Assembly: GCA_015233725.1 (NCBI GenBank)
Contig: JADFXD010000010.1
Location: forward strand, 1 to 50,902
DNA from: Nitrospirota bacterium
Lineage (GTDB): Bacteria > Nitrospirota > Thermodesulfovibrionia > Thermodesulfovibrionales > Magnetobacteriaceae
Reading direction: 5' to 3'
Length of the DNA: 50,902 nt
Shown here: positions 25,092 to 33,040 of the stretch, piece by piece
Layout of the letters: each line of letters begins with the position of its first letter
How positions within the stretch are numbered: the first letter of the stretch is position 1
Notes under the pieces: model-generated
Databases searched by the model: none
What the model saw: the letters and a program-made list of their open reading frames with translations, nothing else
Told to the model about the DNA's origin: nothing
Made by a program: the position numbers and the translations under genes

Positions 25092-25107
25092 TGCAAAATA
25101 TATGCCA
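25092..25107 (-). promoter_or_regulatory. Sigma-54 promoter of the flagellar rod/hook operon
   Basis: The minus strand reads TGGCATATATTTTGCA, matching TGGCAC-N5-TTGCA at 10 of 11 fixed positions, with GG and GC at the required spacing. It lies about 90 bp upstream of the first gene of the operon. Sigma-54 control of rod and hook genes is well known, so context and sequence agree. RpoN and its activator are not in the window. Confidence 0.8.
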
Positions 25108-25226
25108 TATAAAAAGCCTTATCAGACAAGGGATTGAGATATTCCTTTGGTCAGCTCCCTGTCGGTTTTTTGACAGCAGGCAAGAATTTGAACGCTTCTT
25201 GACAATTTCAATGGTGCATTAAGCCT

Positions 25227-25261
25227 ACGTCTGAGGAGGGGGCGGCCAGGCGTCCCTCCTA
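25227..25261 (+). repeat. Partial repeat (hairpin 2 only)
   Basis: GTCTGAGGAGGGGGCGGCC followed by AGGCGTCCCTCC matches the hairpin-2 half of copies at 46508 and 46663. It overlaps the stop codon of the radical SAM gene and could form its terminator. Confidence 0.55.
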
Positions 25262-26353
25262 CTTGTCCTTGCCCGTGACCATATCATCCACTGCGGGTTC
25301 GTACAGACAGAGGGGGTCTTCCCCCATGAAGTCCCCGTACTGGGCCAGCGCCCTGGCCCTGCACCCGCCACAGATCTGCGTGTACTGGCATCGTCCGCAT
25401 CTGCCCTTGTACTGTCCCTGTCGCAGGAGGGTGAGCTTTTTGGAGTCTGTCCAGATATCCACGATGGAGTGCTCCCTGACGTTACCGACCGGCTCTGGCA
25501 TGTAGGGGCACGCCGTGATATTGCCCACGGGGTCAATCCTCATGTATAGACGTCCGGCAAGGCAACCCCTTGTCCCCTGATGCAGGTGGACGTTGTCCTC
25601 GTGCAGTATCCTGTATATGTGTGGGGCACAACGCGCCCTGAGCATTATCCTTTTTTCCGTGCCGGAGATGCTTGCTATCCTTCTCAGGGCCGTCTCGTAA
25701 TTCTCCGTTGATATGAATTCCTTCCTGGCCCTGCCCGTGCATACCAAAAAGAAGAAGTTGACGGCCTTAGCGCCAAGTCCTACGGCCATCTCCACAAACC
25801 CATCGAGGTCATTGTAGTTTCTATCCGTGACGGTGACATCCACCTGTGTCTGGAGGTCAAGCCCCCTGGCAATCTTCAGGGCCTCTACCGACAGGTTCCA
25901 TGCCCCGTAATACAACCTGAAGGAGTCGTGATAGGCGGGGGTAACCGAGTCTATACCGATACCCAATCCCCTGAGTCCGGCGCTCTTTAACCCCTTGAGA
26001 TTGTCCTTTGTCAAGAGCGTCCCATTTGATCCCATAACGGTGATAAGCCCATAATTGGAGGCGTACTCTACAAGCTCGTAGATGTCATCTCGCAACATCG
26101 GCTCTCCACCGGTTAGTACCAGCGTGAGGTTTGGATTTAACTGGTATAGGGCATCGATGACCCCTTTTGCCTCCGGGGTTGTCAGTTCACCGGCTGCCAT
26201 CGCCCTGGCGTCTATGTAGCAGTGTGGGCAGAAGAGGTTACACTCCCCCGTGAGGTTCCACGACACTATGCAGGGCGTGTAGTGCTGAGAATTATCCGCC
26301 CCAGCCACTGTAAGGAGCGAATCCAATGATTTGCCGTTGTCTGTATCTGTCAT
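25259..26353 (-). CDS. Radical SAM/SPASM protein, AhbD/NirJ-like (heme biosynthesis)
   Basis: 364 residues. The radical SAM cluster motif is C-x3-C-x2-C at Cys38, 42 and 45 (CNLFCPHC), with GGEP near residue 86. The C-terminal SPASM region binds extra clusters: GCLAGRLYMRIDPVGNITACPYMP, then GRCGRCQYTQICGGCRARA and GEDPLC. This arrangement, with RARCAPHIYRIL, closely follows AhbD (Fe-coproporphyrin III to heme) and NirJ of the siroheme-dependent route used by sulfate reducers. I favour AhbD, but other SPASM enzymes cannot be excluded. It is a single gene; no partner ahbA-C is nearby. Confidence 0.7.
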   Translation of the reverse strand: MTDTDNGKSLDSLLTVAGADNSQHYTPCIVSWNLTGECNLFCPHCYIDARAMAAGELTTPEAKGVIDALYQLNPNLTLVLTGGEPMLRDDIYELVEYASNYGLITVMGSNGTLLTKDNLKGLKSAGLRGLGIGIDSVTPAYHDSFRLYYGAWNLSVEALKIARGLDLQTQVDVTVTDRNYNDLDGFVEMAVGLGAKAVNFFFLVCTGRARKEFISTENYETALRRIASISGTEKRIMLRARCAPHIYRILHEDNVHLHQGTRGCLAGRLYMRIDPVGNITACPYMPEPVGNVREHSIVDIWTDSKKLTLLRQGQYKGRCGRCQYTQICGGCRARALAQYGDFMGEDPLCLYEPAVDDMVTGKDK

Positions 26354-26620
26354 CCCTTGCCTTCCTCCTTCGACCTCACCAGTTGCAACGTCAACCCCTC
26401 TGAAGCGCTTGATATGTCACTGTTGTCTTGACATTAGGATTATCTTCTGGATCATAAATTTCGCCTCACTGTATAAGTAGCTTTATCATTTTAAGATAGA
26501 TTGACGAGTATTGTAAAGCGCAATTATAGCATTGTCCGCATTAAAAATCTTAGACACAGGAGGAAAGAATTTGATTTGCCATAAGTAATTTGGAAGTAAC
26601 TTATAAGCTTAACCCTTTAC
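26354..26620. other. Intergenic region upstream of the radical SAM gene
   Basis: The minus strand holds the 30-bp promoter-like repeat (26523-26552) with extended -10 TGCTATAAT (TATAAT at 26523-26528). A second possible promoter is TTTACA-N17-TTAAAA just downstream. The plus strand has an isolated AGGAGG (26561-26566) with no worthwhile reading frame after it. No gene is seen. Confidence 0.4.
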
Positions 26621-26699
26621 GGGGTCAAGGGGGCCGTGCTCCCTTGCGAGAGGGTCTGAGGGGGAGCAGAGCTCCCCCTTCTCTGCCTTTATTCTCTTA
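26621..26699 (+). repeat. Two-hairpin repeat, copy 9
   Basis: Hairpin 1 AAGGGGGC-CGT-GCTCCCTT, AGAGGGTCTGAG, hairpin 2 GGGGGAGC-AGA-GCTCCCCC, pyrimidine tail. It faces the 3' end of the minus-strand TPR gene, whose stop codon lies at the repeat's edge. Confidence 0.85.
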
Positions 26700-28286
26700 T
26701 TCCCCTGTCTTTGTCATGGCCTTTGATGCCCATTGTAGGCAGAGTTGCACGTCGTTGGGGGTCTGTTGTATTGCCTTAACGAAATGCAGGAAGGCGTCAT
26801 CGTCCTTTTTCTTGTGCATCAGGAAGATCGTGAGCATACCGTACAAATTGCGGTCTGCGAGCTTGTTCCATAGTGGCATGGCACGGTAGAAGTACGGCTC
26901 TGCCTCGTCGAACCTGCCCAGGACAACGAGGGCGCTCCACATGTTGGAGATTATGAGCAGACTGTCGGGTTTGAGCCTCAGACCCTCGGAGAAATGCCCA
27001 ACGGCCTCAACCGCCCTGCCGGTCTTCAGGAGATACACGCCGTAGTTGTCGTGGGCCACGTAGTTGTTGCGGGTGACGTCGAGGGCGTGCCTGAATACGG
27101 TCTCCGAGTCTCTCCAACAGAGCACCTGCCGGAAGGTCAGGACGGTCAATATGAGTACGACAACGACAGACACTCCCCTCCACCATCGTTTCGTGGCAGT
27201 GTACGCGGCGATTATGAATAGCCCCACTGCTGGAATATAGACGTACCTGTCGGCCATCGGCGCTGACCCAACCTGGACTATCTGAAGCACCGGCACGAGG
27301 CTGCCAAGAAACCAGAGCCATCCCACCAGGAGATGCGGGCTGGTCACTCTCCTGATGACAAACACCATCGTCAGGGCAACTATAATGGTCAGGGCAAGCC
27401 CCACGTGCCAGAGGGGATAGCCGGTTGAGGGCGGATAAATCACGGCCATGTTGATGGGCAGCAACAGCTTTTGGATGTAGCCCGTGTATGATACAATAGC
27501 GGTAAAGATGCGCTCCTTGAGGGGGTTTATGGAGAGAGGGACTAGGGCCTCGGCCTTGCGTTGAGCCAGGATGGTCATGACGCCCGATATCAGACTAAGC
27601 AGCAGAAGCGGCGCCTTCTCCAACACGCGCGGCCTGCGTCTTAACGGCCAATAGTCCAGCAGCAGCAGCACAAACGGGAGGGTCACGAGCATCGGTTTTG
27701 CCATAAGCCCCAGGGTAAGGCAGAGCGTGACACCAAGATAGCGCCAGATGGTTGGGCGTGCGGCATAGCGACTGTAGCAGAGGATCGTCAGCATCCAGAA
27801 GAGGGTGGATAGCACGCTCTTTCGCTCCGATGCCCAGGCAACCGACTCGACGTTTAAGGGGTGGAGGGCAAAAAAGGCCGCCACAAGTGCGCTCTGCCAG
27901 GGCAGCCTCGTCGTTGCGTTGAGGAAGGCAAACAAGAGGGCGGTATTACCGAGGTGCAGGAGCAGGTTTACGAGGTGGATTGCCTGTGGCCTCAGCCCAA
28001 ACACGGAGAGGTCAGCCAGGTAGGACAGCCAGGTCAGCGGGTGCCAGTTGCCAAAGTAGAACGTCCTGAATGACCAGATCACGTTATCAACCGTGAGGCC
28101 GCCCTGGATAATGGGATTTTCGGTGAGGTACTTATCGTCGTCGAAGTTTATAAAGCCGTTGTACTGCAATGGCCAGTACGCTATCAGTGTCAGCAAAACC
28201 ACCACGGCCAAAAGAAAAAAAGGACGGGCAATGAAGGAAGGGGGCAACTCTGCCTTCTTTAACGTTGCAGGTTGCACCTGCCCCAC
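26697..28286 (-). CDS. TMTC-like polytopic membrane protein with C-terminal TPR repeats
   Basis: 529 residues. About ten transmembrane helices form an N-terminal GT-C glycosyltransferase-like domain. It has the family signature YNGFINFDDDKYLTENP near residue 50, then WHPLTWLSYLADLSVFGL and HLVNLLLHLGN, and AFFALHPLNVESVAWASERKSVLS. About four TPR motifs follow (NYVAHDNYGVYLLKTGRAVEAVGHFSEGL and onward). Homologues are annotated as O-mannosyltransferase-related TMTC proteins; bacterial roles are mostly untested. The GTG at 28286 has no strong ribosome site, so the start is uncertain. The nucleotides just upstream resemble the repeat's AGGATTGAGCAT segment. Confidence 0.8.
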   Translation of the reverse strand: MGQVQPATLKKAELPPSFIARPFFLLAVVVLLTLIAYWPLQYNGFINFDDDKYLTENPIIQGGLTVDNVIWSFRTFYFGNWHPLTWLSYLADLSVFGLRPQAIHLVNLLLHLGNTALLFAFLNATTRLPWQSALVAAFFALHPLNVESVAWASERKSVLSTLFWMLTILCYSRYAARPTIWRYLGVTLCLTLGLMAKPMLVTLPFVLLLLDYWPLRRRPRVLEKAPLLLLSLISGVMTILAQRKAEALVPLSINPLKERIFTAIVSYTGYIQKLLLPINMAVIYPPSTGYPLWHVGLALTIIVALTMVFVIRRVTSPHLLVGWLWFLGSLVPVLQIVQVGSAPMADRYVYIPAVGLFIIAAYTATKRWWRGVSVVVVLILTVLTFRQVLCWRDSETVFRHALDVTRNNYVAHDNYGVYLLKTGRAVEAVGHFSEGLRLKPDSLLIISNMWSALVVLGRFDEAEPYFYRAMPLWNKLADRNLYGMLTIFLMHKKKDDDAFLHFVKAIQQTPNDVQLCLQWASKAMTKTGE

Positions 28287-28530
28287 TTCATGCTCAATCC
28301 TGGCGTTATCAGTGTTTATGTCCAGGCCATTATTATAACTTAGACAGCAGATTTTTTGTCATCCACTTTCGTCTTTTATTGATGTTTACCGGGTTTCCCA
28401 AAACCCTTGGGTTAAATTTATCCATCGGCAATTCTAAATAGCTCCGGATAAATTTGTCAAGCCCCCCGAATAACTAATAACAAAATGCCGCAATGTTGTG
28501 TTTTTGAGGGCACGGTTGTATAATAGAGCT
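28287..28530. other. Divergent gap between TPR gene and coiled-coil gene
   Basis: It contains the palindrome AACCCTTGGGTT (about 28402-28413) within a larger imperfect hairpin, and TTGTATAAT close to the plus-strand start. No gene is seen. Confidence 0.3.
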
Positions 28531-29310
28531 ATGAGCGTAATAGCTATACCAAAGGCATTGCAAGACAAGCTCGGCGAAGATGCCACCGAGGCCTTCATCA
28601 AGGTCATCAGCGATGCGGGGCTTGATTCGCGCAGAGACCTGGCTACGAAGGAAGACCTGTTTAGGGTAGAACTCAACCTCAAAGGAGACATCGCCAAGGG
28701 AGAAGGCAGGCTCAAAGGAGACATCGCTAAGGTCAAGGAAGACGTTGCTAAGGGGGAAGGCAGCCTCAGAGGAGACATCGCCAAGGTCAGGGAAGACGTT
28801 GCCAAGGGAGAAGGCAGCCTCAAAGGAGACATCGCCAAGGTCAGGGAAGACGTTGCCAAGGGAGAAGGCAGCCTCAAAGGAGACATCGCCAAGGTCAGGG
28901 AAGACGTTGCCAAGGGAGAAGACAGCCTCAGGGGAGATATTGCCAAGGTAGAAGGCAGCCTCAGAGGAGACATTGCTAAGGTAGAAGCCAAGCTCAATGA
29001 AAATATCGCGAAGGTTCAGGAAAGCGTCTTCAAGGTCAAAGAAGATGTCGTTAAGGTCAGAGAGGATGTAGCTAAGTTAGAAACCAGGCTTAAAGAAGAC
29101 GCCAATAAGGTAGAACTCAGACTCAGGGAAGACATCACTAAGGTCAAGGAAGACGTCAATAAGGTGGAACTCAGGCTCAACGAAGGCATATCGAAGGTCA
29201 GGGAAGACGTTGCCAAGATGAGCGGTGAGATGGTCTTGCTCAAGTGGATTTTGGGCGCTGTCCTGGCCGGCATCATATCCCTTATCGTAAGGGCGTTTTT
29301 CATGCACTAA
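28531..29310 (+). CDS. Hendecad-repeat coiled-coil membrane protein, DUF1640-like (paralogue)
   Basis: 259 residues from ATG 28531; an upstream in-frame ATG at 28498 adds 11 unlikely residues. N-terminus (ALQDKLGEDATEAFIKVI) matches the gene at 9814-10338. The centre is a long coiled coil with an 18-residue, 54-bp unit (EDVAKGEGSLKGDIAKVR) in four near-identical copies at 28738, 28792, 28846 and 28900, plus diverged flanking units. A C-terminal membrane helix (WILGAVLAGIISLIVRAFF) ends it. Its stop is 9 bp from sbcD, so they may be co-transcribed. Confidence 0.75.
   Translation: MSVIAIPKALQDKLGEDATEAFIKVISDAGLDSRRDLATKEDLFRVELNLKGDIAKGEGRLKGDIAKVKEDVAKGEGSLRGDIAKVREDVAKGEGSLKGDIAKVREDVAKGEGSLKGDIAKVREDVAKGEDSLRGDIAKVEGSLRGDIAKVEAKLNENIAKVQESVFKVKEDVVKVREDVAKLETRLKEDANKVELRLREDITKVKEDVNKVELRLNEGISKVREDVAKMSGEMVLLKWILGAVLAGIISLIVRAFFMH
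28738..28953 (+). repeat. Four in-frame 54-bp tandem repeats
   Basis: Units start at 28738, 28792, 28846 and 28900 and differ by only a few bases, which points to recent expansion. Each codes for 18 residues (one hendecad plus one heptad). Confidence 0.85.
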
Positions 29311-29319
29311 ATCCCCAAG

Positions 29320-30549
29320 ATGAAGATCGTACACACCTCAGACTGGCACATTGGACATTCCCTGTATGGGCGTAAGAGGCATGAGGAGTTTGAGGCCTTT
29401 TTCGGATGGCTGGCCGGGCTTATCGAGCGGGAGGGTGTTGATGTCCTGCTTGTGGCCGGGGACGTCTTTGACAGCAGCGTTCCAAATCACAAGGCGCAAG
29501 AGCTGTACTACCGCTTCCTGTGGAGCGTGGCGAGGTCGGGTTGTAGCCACGTGGTCATCACGGGGGGCAATCATGACTCTCCGTCGTTTCTCAATGCCCC
29601 GAGGGAGCTCCTGCGCGCCCTCAACGTCCACGTCGTGGGGTGCACCTCCGGGATACCCGAGGATGAGGCGCTGGTGCTCTCTGATGCCGGGGGCAAGGCC
29701 GGGTTGATAGTCTGTGCGGTGCCCTATCTGAGGGACCGCGACGTCAGGACGGTTGACGCCGGCGAGAGCGTCCAGGACAAGCAGCTCAAGCTCGTTGAGG
29801 GCATTAGTGCGCACTATCAGAGGGTCTGTCAGAGGGCGCAGCAGTTACGCGTAGAGCTCCAGGCGGACATCCCGATTGTGGCAATGGGACACCTCTTTAC
29901 CGCCGGTGGCCGATGCGTCGATGGCGATGGCGTGCGGGAGATATACATAGGCTCGCTGGCACACGTGGCAGGGGATGTCTTTCCGGCCTGCATCGATTAC
30001 CTGGCCCTGGGGCACCTGCACATACCGCAGAAGGTCGGCGACTCGGAGACAAGACGCTACTGCGGCAGCCCGTTACGTATGGGCTTTGGCAACACAATCC
30101 ACGAAAACTACGTCCTGAGCATAGAGACCGACACCCTCCCTCCGCGGGTCACGCCGATCCCTGTGCCCGAGTTTCAGGCGTTGGAGAGTATCCGCGGCAA
30201 CTGGAGGGACATCTCAAGGCGTCTTGAGCAATTAAAGGCCGATCAGAGCAAGGCCTGGCTGGAGATCGTCTACGATGGGGATGAGCTGGTCAGCGACCTC
30301 AGGCAACGCCTGGAGCGCACCCTCACGGATACCGACCTGGAGGTCCTGCGCATTAAAAACAATCGCCTGATGGAGCGCGTCATCAAGCGGATGGGCGTCG
30401 ATGAGACCCTGGATGACCTGGATGAGGACGACGTATTTAATCGCTGTCTGGATGCCCACAGCATACCCGATGCGCAGCGTCAGGAACTGTTGGCAACCTA
30501 CCGTGAGGTAGTCGTATCCACCAGGGAAGACGATTCGGCGTCTCAATAG
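29320..30549 (+). CDS. sbcD: SbcD/Mre11-type DNA repair exonuclease
   Basis: 409 residues. The metallophosphoesterase motifs are present in order: SDWHIGH near residue 7, GDVFDSS near 47, GGNHDS near 84 and GHLH in ALGHLHIPQ near 235. The C-terminal capping domain follows. SbcD with SbcC trims hairpins and double-strand breaks. No sbcC follows; a repeat copy begins at the stop codon, so the usual partner lies elsewhere or was displaced. An enzyme that cuts DNA hairpins beside a genome full of hairpin repeats is worth noting. Confidence 0.92.
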   Translation: MKIVHTSDWHIGHSLYGRKRHEEFEAFFGWLAGLIEREGVDVLLVAGDVFDSSVPNHKAQELYYRFLWSVARSGCSHVVITGGNHDSPSFLNAPRELLRALNVHVVGCTSGIPEDEALVLSDAGGKAGLIVCAVPYLRDRDVRTVDAGESVQDKQLKLVEGISAHYQRVCQRAQQLRVELQADIPIVAMGHLFTAGGRCVDGDGVREIYIGSLAHVAGDVFPACIDYLALGHLHIPQKVGDSETRRYCGSPLRMGFGNTIHENYVLSIETDTLPPRVTPIPVPEFQALESIRGNWRDISRRLEQLKADQSKAWLEIVYDGDELVSDLRQRLERTLTDTDLEVLRIKNNRLMERVIKRMGVDETLDDLDEDDVFNRCLDAHSIPDAQRQELLATYREVVVSTREDDSASQ

Positions 30550-30703
30550 GGAAGAGAAGAAAGGGACGCCTGGCCGCCCCCCTTCAAGGGGAGGGGTTAG
30601 GCACGATGTTGTCGCAGCGGGTCGCACCCGCCCCGGCCACGAAGAAGTCCCCTTGACCCCCATAATCTCAATCCTAAGTTTATATAAAAACTTTTGTCCA
30701 TGT
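30548..30703 (-). repeat. GC-rich repeat, copy 10 (long-core subtype with AT-rich arm)
   Basis: On the minus strand: ACATGGACAAAAG, AT-rich palindrome AAGTTTTTATATAAACTT, GGATTGAGATTATGGGG, then GTCAAGGGGACTT. A long core follows (GTGGCCGGGGCGGG, GACAACATCGTG, CCTAACCCC) and then CCCCTTGAAGGGG and a hairpin-2-like end. The core blocks match copy 2. Confidence 0.75.
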
Positions 30704-30771
30704 CCCTTACCACAACGCATCAAACTCCAACAACTATTGCGAATTACCTCTAAAAATCTAAAAACTGACTA

Positions 30772-30801
30772 TTGACAACATTTTTATATTTATTATATAT
30801 T
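30772..30801 (+). promoter_or_regulatory. Sigma-70 promoter of the arg cluster
   Basis: Perfect TTGACA (30772-30777), an 18-bp AT-rich spacer and TATATT (30796-30801). It lies about 65 bp upstream of the 30865 start. Confidence 0.65.
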
Positions 30802-30864
30802 ATAGTTTGGCTTTATTTTAGAGTTAAGAGTACAAATAATAAATAGAGAGAGAGAAATGGCCTT

Positions 30865-31836
30865 ATGAGAGATAAACCCCAGGTAGATGGGTCGCTGGCA
30901 GACGTAAAGAGATACTCTCTGAGTACAAGACGGAGCAAGGTGACCCTCTGGCAACAGGGTAAACCGTTTTCAAGGGGCAGCTCATTCAGGGATTTCCTTG
31001 ATACGATGCCGGAGGTGTTGGCGGCGGCGGAGTTGAAAAAGGCTGCACGCGCTATCATAGAGGCCCAGAGAGGGACCAATAGAGGTAACAGACCTGTTGT
31101 CCTGGGCATGGGGGCTCATCCGATAAAGGTTGGCCTCTCACCGCTGATCATAGACCTCATGAAAAAGGGGATTATCACGGCGATAGCAACAAACGGCGCA
31201 TCCATTGTCCATGACTTTGAGATGTCCTTTATGGGGAGTACATCCGAGGACGTAGCGCAGGAACTCTGTCATGGTACATTTGGCATGGCTGCCGAGACCG
31301 GCGTTATGCTCAATACAGCCATATCGGATGGCGTGACGCGAGGGTTGGGCCTGGGCAGCTCCATAGGCGAGTTCATCTTCAACGACGACCGTATCAAGGA
31401 CAGGTCAATGAGCATATTTGCCACGGCCTTTGACCTCAACGTGCCCATCACGGTACACGTCGCCATCGGCACTGACATACTGCACATGCACCCGGAGGCC
31501 AACGGCAGCGCCATCGGAGAGGGCAGTATGCGGGACTTCAGAACCCTGACGTCGATTGTCGCCACGCTTGAGGGCGGGGTGTTTATCAACCTGGGCTCCG
31601 CGGTTATAATCCCGGAGGTCTTTCTGAAGGCGCTAAATCTGGCAAGAAACATTGGCCACAGGGTAGAGGGCTTTACTACTATAAATATGGATTTTATCAG
31701 ACAGTACAGGGCCGAGGTAAACGTGCTTAAACGACCAACTGCCAATTCAGGCTCCGCCATAAGCCTCATTGGGCATCACGAGATCATGTTTCCGATGCTC
31801 TGTGCCGCCGTGATTGAAATGAAGGACGATTCTTAA
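30865..31836 (+). CDS. Conserved protein of unknown function, first gene of the arg cluster
   Basis: 323 residues. No signal peptide or membrane helix. It has a nucleotide- or cofactor-fold feel: VVLGMGAHPIKVGLSPLIIDLMKKGIITAIATNGASIVHDFEM in outline near residues 75-120, and a glycine-rich RGLGLGSSIGEF near 165. A loose resemblance to the deoxyhypusine synthase fold (glycine-rich NAD site) comes to mind, but I cannot verify it. The stop is 4 bp before argD. The start is preceded by a GA-repeat ribosome site, and a three-codon frame (ATG 30857, stop overlapping ATGA at the true start) may couple translation. Confidence 0.7.
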   Translation: MRDKPQVDGSLADVKRYSLSTRRSKVTLWQQGKPFSRGSSFRDFLDTMPEVLAAAELKKAARAIIEAQRGTNRGNRPVVLGMGAHPIKVGLSPLIIDLMKKGIITAIATNGASIVHDFEMSFMGSTSEDVAQELCHGTFGMAAETGVMLNTAISDGVTRGLGLGSSIGEFIFNDDRIKDRSMSIFATAFDLNVPITVHVAIGTDILHMHPEANGSAIGEGSMRDFRTLTSIVATLEGGVFINLGSAVIIPEVFLKALNLARNIGHRVEGFTTINMDFIRQYRAEVNVLKRPTANSGSAISLIGHHEIMFPMLCAAVIEMKDDS

Positions 31837-31840
31837 AACT

Positions 31841-33040
31841 ATGGAGATAAAAAAGGTATTAGACGAATCCCAACAGTACATAATGGAGACGTACAAGCGG
31901 TTTCCAGTGATATTTATCAAGGGCAGGGGCATGAGGCTCTGGAGTGTGGAGGGCAAGGAGTATCTGGACTTTCTGGCAGGCGTTGCGGTAAACGTCCTGG
32001 GACACTGTCATCCAAAGGTGGTTGTGGCCATACAGAAGCAGGCACAGAGGCTCATCCACATATCTAACTTCTATCACAACGAGTACCAGATAAAGCTCGC
32101 AAAGCAGCTCGTAAAAAATTCCTTTGTCGGCAAGGTGTTTTTTTCCAACTCCGGCGCCGAGGCCAACGAGGCCGCGATAAAGCTCCTCAGAAGGCACTGC
32201 AATCAACAAGGCTCCGGGGAGCGTTACGAGATCATAACAGCGCTGAACTCTTTCCACGGTCGAACGATGGCCTGCATATCGGCCACCGGTCAGGCCAGGT
32301 TCCAACAAGGCTTTGAACCCCTCCTGCCCGGCTTCAGGCACGTGCCCTTTAACGACATGGAGGAGCTCAAAAAGGCAACAACCGATAAAACGGCCGCCGT
32401 GATGCTCGAACCTATACAGGGAGAGGGCGGGGTAAAGGTCCCCTCCGAGGGCTACTTCAAAGAGGTCAGAGAGCACTGCGATAAAAACGGCCTCATCCTC
32501 ATCCTTGACGAGGTGCAGACCGGTATCGGCAGGACGGGCAAGCTGTTTGCATATGAGCACTTTGACATCGAGCCTGATATCATGACCCTCGCCAAGGGCC
32601 TTGGCGGAGGTTTCCCCATAGGGGCAACCATCGCACGGGATGAGATCGCAAAGGCCTTCGAGCCAGGCAGCCATGCCTCAACCTTTGGCGGCAATCCCCT
32701 GGCCTGTGCCACGGCCCTTGCGGTGCTTGAGACGGTCACAGAGGACGGCATCATACTGTCAGAATGCCAGAGGATGGGAACGATACTGAAGAACTCGCTC
32801 TTAGGGTTAAAGGAGCAGTTTCCCAACATTATCGTTGACGTTCGCGGTATGGGACTGCTATTGGGGATGGAGCTTACCAGGGAGTGTAGCCAGGTGGTGC
32901 AGGCCTGCTTTGAGCGCGGTATACTCATCAACTGCACGGCGCAAAATACACTGAGGTTTTGTCCCCCGATGGTTGTCAAGGAGGAGGACATAGAAAGGCT
33001 CATCTCGGTACTACACGAGATACTAACGAGGCTGTCATGA
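31841..33040 (+). CDS. argD: Acetylornithine aminotransferase
   Basis: 399 residues, class III PLP aminotransferase. Motifs: NSGAEANEAAIKL near residue 105, FHGRTMACISATGQ near 145, the PLP-contacting LILDEVQTGIGRTG near 223 and the Schiff-base lysine in TLAKGLGGGFPIGA near 253. It converts N-acetylglutamate semialdehyde to N-acetylornithine. Related 4-aminobutyrate or ornithine transaminases are less likely given the coupling to argF. Confidence 0.95.
   Translation: MEIKKVLDESQQYIMETYKRFPVIFIKGRGMRLWSVEGKEYLDFLAGVAVNVLGHCHPKVVVAIQKQAQRLIHISNFYHNEYQIKLAKQLVKNSFVGKVFFSNSGAEANEAAIKLLRRHCNQQGSGERYEIITALNSFHGRTMACISATGQARFQQGFEPLLPGFRHVPFNDMEELKKATTDKTAAVMLEPIQGEGGVKVPSEGYFKEVREHCDKNGLILILDEVQTGIGRTGKLFAYEHFDIEPDIMTLAKGLGGGFPIGATIARDEIAKAFEPGSHASTFGGNPLACATALAVLETVTEDGIILSECQRMGTILKNSLLGLKEQFPNIIVDVRGMGLLLGMELTRECSQVVQACFERGILINCTAQNTLRFCPPMVVKEEDIERLISVLHEILTRLS

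Noticed and set aside
26561-26600. Strong AGGAGG on the plus strand
   Set aside because: The following start codons give only a five-codon frame or an antisense frame over the TPR gene.
32959-33036. Upstream extension of the argF frame
   Set aside because: It lies inside argD; the ATGA overlap at 33037 gives a standard-length enzyme.
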